Made by a program: the position numbers and the translations under genes. The notes beneath the pieces were generated by a model. The model was not told the origin of the DNA and made no database searches. It worked only from the letters and a program-made list of their open reading frames with translations. From assembly GCA_013399855.1 (NCBI GenBank), contig VXAY01002359.1, forward strand, positions 1,530,939-1,594,938: 64,000 bases of DNA, written 5' to 3'. Below, one piece after another: positions 12,001 to 24,000 of the stretch. The stretch is from Oxyruncus cristatus (Eukaryota; Chordata; Aves; Passeriformes; Cotingidae). Positions within the stretch are counted from its first letter, which is position 1. Every line of letters starts with the position of its first letter.

Positions 12001-15000
12001 TTGAGGTGCTGGAGTGTGTCCAGAGAAGGGCGGTGGAGCCAGGAAGGGTCTGGGAGCACAAGCCTTATGAGGACTGGCTGAAGGAACTGGGGGTGTTTAG
12101 CCTGGAGAAAAGGAGGCTCAGGGGAGACTTTATTGCTCTCTACAGTTACTTGAAAGGAGTTTGTAGCCAGTCTCTCCTCCCAAGTAACAGGAGGAAATCA
12201 CTTTAAGTTTCATCAGGGGAGACTTATATTGGATATTAGGAAATATTTCCTCATGAAAAGGGTTGTCAAGCCTTTTGTGGGCATCCCTGGAGGTATTTAA
12301 AAGACGTGTAGATGTGGTACTTTAGGGACATTGTTTAGTGGTGGACTTGGCAGTGCTGGGTTAATGGTTGGATCTGATGATCTTGAAGGCCTTTCCCAAG
12401 CTAAACAATTCTGTTTCAAATACTGGGTATACAGTTCTGGTCTTAATATGCCCCAAACCAATTTGAGTTACAGTCTAAATTCTACCCAACTTCAGTGCAA
12501 GCACCTTAGCACCTGTAAAATTTTACAGTATTTTGCCTATTTTGTTGCTGCAGGACCATCAATAAGCAGGCCAAAAAAGCTAGCCCATAATAGCCATTTA
12601 AAATAATTATAATATATAAAAAAAAGGATAACCACATTTTATATAGTGAAAGTTACTGGGAGTTATTGCCCGTTTGCATTTTGGGACATAATTTAGTCAG
12701 ATGAAGAGTTCAGTGTTTTGCTGAGCCTTTGGTTAGAAAAGCATCTTGCGTGAAAACAAAAAAAAACCACCCTAATTCTAACTAGAAACAAGAGATTTCA
12801 CAATTCTAATTGACATTATAGCATGGGACTTCTCAACATAGCATTACCATGATATTGGTGCTAGAGCTATTTGTGAAACAGGTATTAGAACTGTGTCCTT
12901 GTAGCACTACTACTATTCCTGGCAGCCACACCAAGAATACCTTCTAATTAGAGTTGAATGTATCTATACATAAGGGAAGTCCCACAAAAAGAACAATAAT
13001 CAATAGTCATGAACTTACCTATGAAACCTGAAGGATTGGAAAAATGGAAAGCAGATTGTGGCCGTTGTGGTGCAGGTGGAAATAAGTTGCAGGCATGTAA
13101 ATTAGAGTAAAGAATGGAATGAGAAGTGAAATCACTTACATGAGGTGACATTAGAAACAAATACTTAGTTCAGAAATTTTTACACTACTCAAATGAGAAG
13201 TGAGTTAAGTTGGCAATTGTGGGCTTTTTTTCTGAGCTTGTTTAAAGTGTCTGTATGCAGGTAAACGTTAGTATGATTATATATGAATAGAAGGATCCCA
13301 GTTACAGTCTAGTGAGAATGAGCAACGGGTTCATGACTACCTGTGGGACCTCTGGGACCAGGTCTTCCTTGAAAACCTTGGTCTCCTGGTTGTCCTGTAG
13401 CACCAGGTGGACCCTGTGGGCCATGGATCCCCATAGGACCTGGAAATAAAACCAAACATAAATAAAATGAAGTCTGGCTGCTTGGGACACTTCAATTCTG
13501 TAGTATCCCAGAAAGAAATGCGCACTTCCTCTTCTCTCCCTGGTCTTGAGCTGAATTAAAATTTATGATTTTTCTTTTTGTAGAGATTGGAAGTGACTGG
13601 TGTAGATGGGATTTCTCTACAGTGTGTGGAAGAAGCAGAATACTTAGATTCCTGTTTTCAAACTCAAGGATCTGTTGTAAGTGCAAAGCTATTGACATGG
13701 GGCAGATGTGAGACTCTGTTAATTCAAACACATCTGCGTTTGCCACAGTTTCTCCAGACCCCCGAAGAGGCATCAAGGTTTGCTTGTCTGGCAAACTCAA
13801 ACGTTTTACTGCCTTATCCTCAGATTGGTAGGGGAGTCTTCCAACAAGCTGTTGGAAGCAATGCATGTGAATCTGTCTCTACTCTCACCTTCTATCCCAA
13901 ATTATCTGATCTGTAGCTAACCAGGAAGAGCCAGGAAATGTCCAGCCTCTACCCCTCCTACCTGGCCCAGTCTCCAATGACAATCCCCTGGGCACAAGGC
14001 TCAGTTGGTTGGGGCTGGGCATAAGTGCACACAGTAGTTAAAAACACCTCAGATCATACCCTTTGGGCCTTGTCTTCCTTGGTTCCCTGGAAGACCTCTG
14101 GCTCCTTGTTGTCCTCGCTGCCCAGGGTTACCTGGTGCCCCTCGAACGCCGATATCACCTGGATCTCCTCGCACGAAGATGGTCTCTCCAGGAGGACCAG
14201 GATTCCCAGGATGACCTGTGGTAATTGAACTTTATTAATGTATGTACAAAGTTTAAACATCTAAAAATAGCCTTGTTCCACTGGTTTTTTGTTTTGTTTT
14301 TTCCCCCTAGGATGTAGGACAGCCCTTGCATATTTTTGGAAATGCTAACATTAGCCTTTATAAGGAAGATAATAATAGGAATATTTCCCAAAGCTGTTTA
14401 GATTCTGTGCAAGCAAAAGGCAGCAAGTTAATGGTACATGCATTCAAACACTGTTTCTCTATATTTATATTTATTTTATAGCTTTATTACCATGTTGCTT
14501 AATCTGGAGATCTGTATTTTGTCCTTGCTCTGGTGATCTGTCCAGTGTTCCCTTCTCTGTCTAATCACTGAGTTAGTCAAGGGTTTCTTTGTTCCCTATC
14601 CACTTTTATACGTTGTTCCACAGACACTAACCCTGTGATTCCTAATAACCTCGGGGGTTTTTTACATGATACAAATTGGTATTTTTAGTTTTGATACCTC
14701 TGATGCCATCTAAGCCAGGTGGTCCTTGATCACCTGCAGGACCAGGAGAAGCACTATCAGGAGATCTTCCCATAGGTCCAGCGGGTCCAACAGGTCCTCT
14801 TCTACCTATATGAGCATGGGGGTTTTTTGAAAAGAAAAGAATTATCTGAGTTTTTTTAGATTAGAGACAGAAGTTGCTTCATAAAAGAATGCTGATGTGA
14901 AGTCATGGAGGTCATGTGTGCTCTCACTTGTATATCAAACACGCCAGTGATCAGGTTAATGAACCATCTTGTCAAAGTGAAAATACTTATCTTTTAAAAT

Positions 15001-18000
15001 TTTTAATTCTTCCCATAAAACCTATGTAACCTAAAGAATGCATCCTCACTCGTTGGCATGTTGCCACAAAGAAACATGTTCTATTGAGTTGCAACAGTGG
15101 GAGAAATGGTAACAATGTAAAGTGAGTGGGGACTGTGAAATCATCCTGCCTGGAACAGGATAAGCATTCACAGGTTGTTCCCAGCATAAGGGAGTTCAGA
15201 TGATTCCTAAAAGCCTCAGAACAAAATGAACTCACTAGCCTTAAATGCATTTCCCCCCCTAATTTGTAATCTGGACTTCTGGAAAATAAGACATTAATGC
15301 CTTTACACGTGACAGGCAGAGTTACAGGTTACCATCCTCTGCCTAACACTTTTGAACAGTCAGTGCCTGTTAACATGCATGTTACCTTCTCTTTTCTACA
15401 AACAACAAATTTATTTTCTTCAGTCTTGCTTTTGACCCCAGCTTTTCATTTACTCTCCAGTGAGTACTCCCTAATTTGTTGAAGCTGATCACAGTACACC
15501 ATGGGCGGCCTTTCCTACCCTATGTCAAGCAGTGTCAATACATCTCAGAATTAAACTTTTTCTCTTTTTTTCCTCAACAGCACCATTCTGTTGACTCCCC
15601 CAGTCCACAAACTAGTAACCAAACTGAGAAAAATTATTGTGTCTTCATAGAATAATTCACCTTACCAGAATTCTCCTCTTACTTTTTGTCTTGTGTGTGT
15701 TATGTGACACTGTGGCAAGGTTTGGCAGCATCCAGCTAATGTCACTTCTAATCACAGAATCACTGAGGCTTGAGTGGGCCTCTGGAGACTGTCTAGTCTA
15801 ACCCTCTCCTCAAAGTAGGATCAGCTAGAGCAGGTTGCCTCGGACTCTGTCCGGTTGGGGTTTGAGTATCTCCAATGACAGACACTTCATAACTTCTCCA
15901 AGGAAGCTGTTCCCATATTTAATTACCTTCATAGGAAAAATAAAACTTTTCCTTATATTTAAGTAGAATCTCCTGTATGTCAGTTTGTGCCCATTTCCTC
16001 TTTTCCAGCCACTGAACACCACTATGAAGAAACTGTCTCTGTGTCCTTCCCATCAGGTACTGACACACATGGATGAATTCCCCCCCGAGCCTTCTCTTCT
16101 ACAGGCTGAGCAATTCACCTTCCCTCAGCCTCTCCTCATAGGACAGATGCTCAAATCTCTTAACTTTCTCAAGCACTTGCTTTTTCCTATTTCTATGTAA
16201 TTCTTATATCACCAAGCTCTTAAATAATCATGGCAATCTTGTGATGCAGTTCCATCTTGCATTTACATCACAGTAGTTAATAGATGTACTGTAGTTCTCT
16301 GACTACCAGATCTTCTCCACTCTTTTTCTTCAGGAATTTCTTCCCAAAAGGGGACCCTACCTAGCGGTTCCCTGAGTCTGTCCAAGTCCATACTTTTCTA
16401 TTTTCATTCTTTTCTCTCCTGTAACATAATAAACAAGAAATTCTGGGATCTCTGTATCTCTACTCAGGAAACGTCAGCAGGTTATTACAACAGCAATGTT
16501 TTTAGGGAGGGAATCTTCTGAGTATGTATAATGTTTATCTTAAGCAGGGTAAGAGCCTGTATGAGCTTAATTTCTATTTTGCAAAGCAGCACTAAGGAGA
16601 AAGCCCTTTCTTACCTGGGAATCCTGGGAATCCCCTTTCTCCAGGGGGGCCTGGAATAGAAATACCAGGCCATCCAGGTTCACCTCTGTCTCCTTTTGGT
16701 CCAATTTCTCCTGAGTATCCTGGAGGCCCTGTTTCACTTTGACCTTTATAAGAAAACAATTATGTACATAAAGCTTACAGTGAGTACAAATACAGATGTG
16801 CAAAATAGAAATACCAGCTGCAGATGTTCCTCCTTGCAAGGGTTGCCTAGTGCTGTTTTTCTGGTTCTCTCTTGGAAGCTGGATAGAGTTTTGTTGAATC
16901 TGGCCCTAATTCATCTCTTTCAAAGAAAGCAATCTCTTTGCTTTAATGCTCTTCTTCAGGGGTTATTTTATATTGTGTCACTGTTGTCTGTAACTTGAAA
17001 TGTAAACTGCTTACATGGTTGTAAATTTAATTACCTATCAGCACATGTTTGTAAACTGTAGATAGATGGTAAGCATTGGGGTTTTTTTAAATGATGCTTC
17101 AAAAGCACATTTTGCAAGTTGCAAATACATCAGTGTGAGTGAAATCCAGGTTCTTCTTAAGTTTGTGGCACAACTCCCATAAAAGAACGGAGCTGGGATT
17201 TCACAAGTCTCCTTTTAATTTGTTAGTTTCATCCTTTATATATTAAAAAAAAAAAAGGAGACTTCGCTCTCCTTTGAATCATCTGCACTGTACATTTTAA
17301 TTTTACAAACAGCCTTGAACCATTCCAACAAAACTATGTGAGTAATGGAAGTTCGAAAGTTTTCCCCACAAATGACTGCAGGTGTGTCATTAGGCATCCT
17401 CTAGGTTCTGTTTGAAAGTTTAGTCTGAGCTTTAATGTTATCTTCTGGGCAAGGCAATCGTCCAAATAACATGCCCCACTCCTTGCACCTTCAGTCATTT
17501 AAGGGAAGAGTTTCTGTTCCACATAGCTATTTTCTTTCTTTACCTGGAGCTCCTGCAGAACCTTTTTGACCTTTTAGTCCATCCAAGCCATCCAGTCCGG
17601 GAAGTCCAGGAAGACCTGAAAGGTATTATAGGCATGACTGGGTGCCACAAGCCTTTAAAATCACAATTAAAAGCTATACCTTTTTTTTTTTTCTCTTTTT
17701 TTTTATCTGAAAACACATTCTGGATCAAGATGGGGTATTTGCTGAATTTGATTATTATTGGCAACTGAAGGTAAGATAACACTGCACCTGAGTGCAGCCT
17801 TTTTGGAAAGAAAAATGTGAACAAATTGAAAATAGCTATGAATACAGTTTCACATCGAAGCAGAAAACATACCTTTCAATTCTATTTCCATACTGCAGTC
17901 AGCAGTAGGAAGCTTCATGCGGGCTAATTTATAGTGAACTTGTGTCTGTGTCTAGACTGCTACTGCTACATGTGGTTAACTCATCCACAGTTAGTCGTGT

Positions 18001-21000
18001 TATCCCTTCATGACCTCATGATGGGGTTGCAGACACCACCTAAAGTACTTGCAAAGCTGTAACTTTACAGCTTCTGTAGCAATTTAATCTAGCTACACTA
18101 AAAAGAGGCTAAATTTTCACTCGGCTTCTTTTCTCCGGTCCTGCAGATTTCACACAGGAAACTCTGCTTTTTTTGCACCACACCATTACAAAATTTTTCT
18201 GAACTGAACAGCGCAAAGTCTTTGAGGATGACAAATCTGTAATTGAGACATATGATGGCACGTGATAGTATATGGAACAGCTTTGTCACTAGTGATGTTC
18301 ACTAGATGACAGTAACTTAGATCTAGTCAGGTATAGCTATTGCTTTATAATCTGTGCTTTTTTGAAAATTGCTAAAACACAGTAAGTAAAAACATAGATG
18401 GCACTTTTTCATCCATTTTTTTAAAGTCAAACTAATCTGAGATTGTGTTTGTTTGAAGTGGAGGGTAAAAATACCTCCATGTCTTCAGCACTTTATGGTT
18501 TCCTAAGTTGTAGATATAAATTATTAAATACGAAAATGTACAATCTGGTAACAGGTGATAGGAACATCTGGCAAAGCTGATGGGTCATTTGGTCACTGGT
18601 TTCAAAGAAGTTTCAGACAGAGGAATAGAGTTGGGGTGCCTCTTGCTCCAGAGAGGAACAGGTTGGAGTGGACACTGATCATCAGTAAGTTGAACAATAC
18701 TGTCAGTGCCTGTTCCTGTCTCTGTTCCACCTCTGTTGCTCATCAATGTCACATTTCCTTTCCCACCAATTTCTCTCCCTGTCACGCAGAATTCCCAGTC
18801 CAGTTGCAGTGGGGTTTTTTTCCACAAGTCTGAATTATCCTTCTGCCTGTCTCCTTTTCCCTGTCTAGCTCCTTCCTGCCATAGATGTTATGTAAGTTCT
18901 GTGTTTTGGTGCCCATGCTCAATCCCAGCATGTCCTGTAGCACAACAATTTGCCATACATCCAGAGAGTGAATCTTGGGAGAATTTACTGCTCTACTTAA
19001 GCACATATGAATGGACATATTTTTTTAAGTTTATAAACTGGTCAAATCTGGCAGAGACAAATTGCTGTAGGAACAGCAACACAGATGCCCTTCATCAACT
19101 GTTTCATCTGCCAGATTTAAAGGTCCCTACTTCACAGATGGGTCATCTGAGAAAAGAAAAATAAAAAGGGACTAGAGTTCTCTAACAGGCACACCAAAAA
19201 TTGTAATCATATAGCTCTGCCCTCAGGAACTGTTGAATTTAGTTAAAATTTAACAATGGATGGATTGAAAGGGAAAAAAATTCCAGCCTGTAGCAAACAG
19301 CAGACTGGAAAAATTTTAAATCCAGAAGATTGCTTGAAAACCTGAAAGACATTGATAACATACTCTCTGTGTAATCCACTTTATGATGTGGAGTACTAGT
19401 AATCCAACCTGTAATATCTTCTTGCCGTTAATTAACTGTTCTTTAACTTTTCATGACATTCTAAGCTGAAGTCCTGCTTTCTGCAGCCTCCTTGTGCTTT
19501 GGACACATTCCCATTTTCAAATTTATGTAAGAGTTGCATTTGGGGAATTTAACAGTGGTATTTTAAAATTATTACCAACTCCTAACTAATTTTGGCCCCC
19601 AGGTCACCATTTAAAACTTTTTTGATCTTTGGCTCATTCAGGCAAGATTGATGGCTTGGTTTACTTGCTTTCCAGGGAATTTCTGACACATTTGCCAACA
19701 ATCCATTATAATATCAGCACTTGTAATTCTAGATTTTTGGATTGCTATAGTCCCATATTTCTAGGTACAGCTGAATTGGCTGACCTATGCATGAACTACT
19801 GTTTCTGTATTGCACAGCCCAATTCAGCTTCTTCTTCCACAAGTAATTCTGCTGATGTTCTTAATATTACTTTCTTCATCAAGGATTACTCACACAAGTA
19901 AGGCTTGCCAGACTAAGCCCTTAACTAGTAAAACTACTGTAATAAAGAAAATGGGATTATGCTTTGGTAGATGCTGTTCAACTAATTTTTTAAAAATCCT
20001 CAAGTCCTTTAGGCACAAGGCCTTTCATGTAAATTAGAACCAGTGGGACGGACAAGGCTGTGCACTTAGCTGTGGGCAGCCAATTTCATTTTTAATGCTG
20101 GCAACAACACTTGTTGAAAACAGCTCCAAGATCTATATTCTCCAACTGAATTGGAATACAAATACCATTCCATTTTCATTACTGGGTATACTTTCAAAGT
20201 TGTTACCCTTCTTCTCAACTCTGCTGGCAATACCTAGAATCCTCAGGCTTAGCAGGCAACTCGGTATCTAATGAACTACTATTTGGAACTGAACTTTTCC
20301 CTCTGCAGCACGTGTGTTAATTGGTTATGTTCCTGTGCAGGACTTGCAATAACTTCTGCACAATATAGAGGAGCAGTGTCTTGTCTTACAACTCATGACA
20401 GGAAGCAAAGAGTTCATCTGCTGTGAAGAAGTTTTCAGCAGAAGAATGTTTTGGGTTTTGTTTTTTTTTTTTTGACCCTTCTCATCCCTGCCACTGTAGA
20501 TCTCTGCCTTTGTTACAGCAAATATTGTTTGCAACACTGAAATATTCTTTTGCACATTATGCATCAGCAGGGAATCTGTCATGACAGTTTAAATCAGCAC
20601 CACTTAGTTACTGCAAGCCATCATAAATGGATTCCATTTTTCATTTACATTTTCAGTAGTTTATAAGAAACCTTCTTGATTTTTTCCCTAGGCTGAATTT
20701 GAAAAAGTGAATCTGTCTTGAAAAAGTGAATCTGCATTTATCACAGCTCCAAGTGTTACTTCACTGTGGTTTCTGTATATGGGTCACTAATATTCTTCCT
20801 GTTCAGGATCTGGTTATGAAGCACAGTATAACAGAGAGAGGATACAGAGTTGATAACTTTCTTCATGAACTACTAATGTAACTTAAAATTTCAATTCTGA
20901 GCATAGAAAAAGTTAATCATGTTCTCCAACAAAAACAACTGTATGGATGAACTACTGTTCAATCTAAACACAATAATCATTGTGAGAAGTGTAAATTAGG

Positions 21001-24000
21001 ATTTGGAGGAAACACTTCTACATGAAATCCCTCAAAATTCAGTTTTGGGAGAAAACAATGCAACAAGAAAACTGAAGTTGGTTTTTGTTGTTGGTTATCA
21101 TAATTTGTTAAAACAAGTTTGTAAGACAAATCTGTCCATAGCCTTCTGCTGGGTTTGTAGAGTAACAGTGGCACTCCATGGTGGAAATGTAGAACACAGC
21201 ATAACTTAAGTGAAAGTGAAACAACTGAATTACTGCAAACTCCCTTTTATTGAGTTATATTCTTTACATCAGCTGAGCCAGACTCTGTTTCTATCTTTCT
21301 CCTTTTAAATTGTATCTCAATTATTTGTGGTGGCATTTATGTTACTTTTTAAAGGTGATGGGAACTGGCTTAATTTCTCTAGTAGTTTAAGCGACCACAG
21401 AATCTAAATCACGGTCACAAGTAGGCCTTTTCCATTTTGCCTCCTGAAAGGGTATTTATGTTTGGTACTGTTACATTACCACTAGAATGCCACTGTATAC
21501 TGTTTACCTTTTCTGCCTTGGGGTCCAGGTAATCCTTGCAATCCTGGAGGTCCCAAAATTCCATGTTTCCCTCTTTCTCCAGGTTCTCCTGGTAATCCCT
21601 GAGGACCTGTAGCTCCTGAGAGTGGAAAAAAAATAATCTGTGAATATGCAAATCTATTTAATTGTTCATTTTTTTTTTTCCCCACGCTATGCAGCACACT
21701 GTGTTAATCAGTGGTACCTTAAAGTGTTTGGGGATGAATGAAGAACTGATGGATCTTGTTCTCTGAGACTGAGCAGACAATTGCTGCTGTCTATAGGTAC
21801 AGAAATAGCTTTCAATACACCCCTTCACATGACCTCTGAGTTCTCTAGCCTCCTCCGCAGAGGGGCCTCCTCAATAGTGCTATTACACTACTTTTTAAAC
21901 TTTGGTCTTACCTGGTAATCCAGGTATTCCTGGATATCCAGGGTCACCCTTGGATCCTAGCCTTCCAGGTTGTCCCTGGATTCCTGGTGAACCCTTCTCC
22001 CCTGGGAATCCAAAGGGCCCTTAAAAAAAAAAAAAAAAAAAAGAGTAATCTAGCATTTATTTGTTAAAAGTTGCCCATTCTTCCTTTCACGATAAATTAA
22101 AAAATGCAAAATTCAGTAAAGGGTTTCTTGACTAGAAAGAGAATCTTATTCAAATACTTCAGATCTTTGCATCTGTGCATTAGCAGTGAGTTGTACAGAC
22201 CTCACTGGTGATAACTGACAGAGCAGAAATGGCCAGCACGAGAGAGCCCAGCCAGGTTTGATTCCAGTAAGTATTGGTGTGTCCATCAGTGCTGTACTGG
22301 ACAGCAGCAGACTCCACCTCCTGTGCTCCTGCCAGGCTTGTTGCACGCTGGGATGTCTCTTTAGTCCCTGAGAACCACTCAGTATGCACAGGAAGCAGAG
22401 CTCCCCCTCTGCTAACAAAACTGAGGGAAAATAAGCTCTTAAATCCAATCCTTCCATCAGTCAGACAGAGGTACCTGGTAATCCTGGATCTCCGGGAGCC
22501 CCTTTCCGACCACGTGTACCAAGCAGAGGAGTTGGGTCCCCTCTCTCTCCTGTGGAGGTACAATGGCTTCCATTTTATACGAGTATCCTTTTCATCCTCA
22601 AAAGCAAAGCTGGACAACTTTGTAAGATCAGAAAATTTACTAACAGATACTAAAAGGCACTGAGAGAACACGGAATGAAAATTGCTTTGGCACATGCAAA
22701 TTATGACAGTTCACCCTGATTGCTTTGCCTCTTACGGATATTGACAAATTTCCCATATCCATAAGAATGGATTTGTGCATGTTTTTGATGGAATTTTTAA
22801 ACTCTGCGAAATTTGACACAAATTTATCTTCTAAATTAGTAAGATCATCTTTTACAGGAACGAACTGTTACAGCATATACTGAAATGCGATTTTTGCCTT
22901 CAGGTAAGTCAGACTTGTTTCTAATTACATTCATGTTTTAAGGGAAAACAGGACAGAAGAGAAAATAAATTTTCTAGCGAGCCCTTGCCATCTTTTGCAT
23001 GCACATCCTAACAATATTGCTCTTTTCAAAGCCTGTCTGTATAAACTCATTACCTTTGCATCCTTTTGGGCCAGTCAGTCCTGGATTTCCAGGGATTCCT
23101 GGTAAGCCAACGTCACCCTAATTAAAAAAAAAAAAANNNNNNNNNNNNNNNNNNNNNNNNNNNNNNNNAAAAAAAAAAAAAAGTTTAACATATGATGTGT
23201 GGCAGGAATAATCTATAAGAGCATTTGGTGCTTTTAGCAAAACTGTATCTTAAGCTCAACAGAAAAGCATATTGTCTTTGTTACGTGTCTAACACTGACC
23301 ACTAACACTTCCAAGAAACTGTAGATTAGACTTGCTAATAATTTTGAATTTGTGCTTTTATACTTTATTCTAATTCTTGGCTCAAACAGCTTAAATTCCC
23401 CACAGATGGCCTGAGTAATTTGATTTAAAAGGTACCATAAAAATATACCAAATATTGTTGTATGTTACCCAAAATTTACTATAAACATTAATCAGCAATA
23501 TGCTGTGATGTAACAATAAAAATGTAAATATTTCCCTATTTTCCCTTTTGAATAATGACCTATAATCAGCAAATCACACACTATCTCTTAAAAGAAATTT
23601 CATGAAATACAAACCAAGCAAAAATATGTCCCTTTACCGAAAAAAAACCCCAACTGTGCTTTATGCTTCATGTAATCTCACTGTCTGTCTACCTAGCACA
23701 CAGGAAGTGAAGAATTGTACCTCATATCCATATATGATGTATGTGTGGGTTTGTATATTTGTTCTTGGGCAGTACTGCTTGCCTGGGTTCTGCCTGGGGC
23801 AGACTGGCCCTACAGGCAGAGATGACTTGGTTTGCTGTGTCTCTTGGCTTGGCTGCACCACACAGAGAGATAGGAAGGAGCAGCTACATAATAATCTCCT
23901 AACTGTGCTGCTGCTGTGTTCTGATCTCTGTGGGAAGTGATCTGTCAACCTGTTCTTAGGAATAATGGTAAAAACTTGATGGTGCATTTGTTTTTTTTCC

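Noticed and set aside
11814..12206. A 130-residue + strand open frame that could look like a host gene
   Set aside because: Its residues match the CR1 ORF2 C-terminus and it is followed by a CR1-type 3' UTR, so it is a retrotransposon remnant.
22180..22695. A 171-residue minus-strand open frame and a 129-residue + strand frame over the same place
   Set aside because: The minus frame overlaps E31 in a different reading frame without Gly-X-Y, and neither shows a recognisable domain or splice context. They are chance frames.
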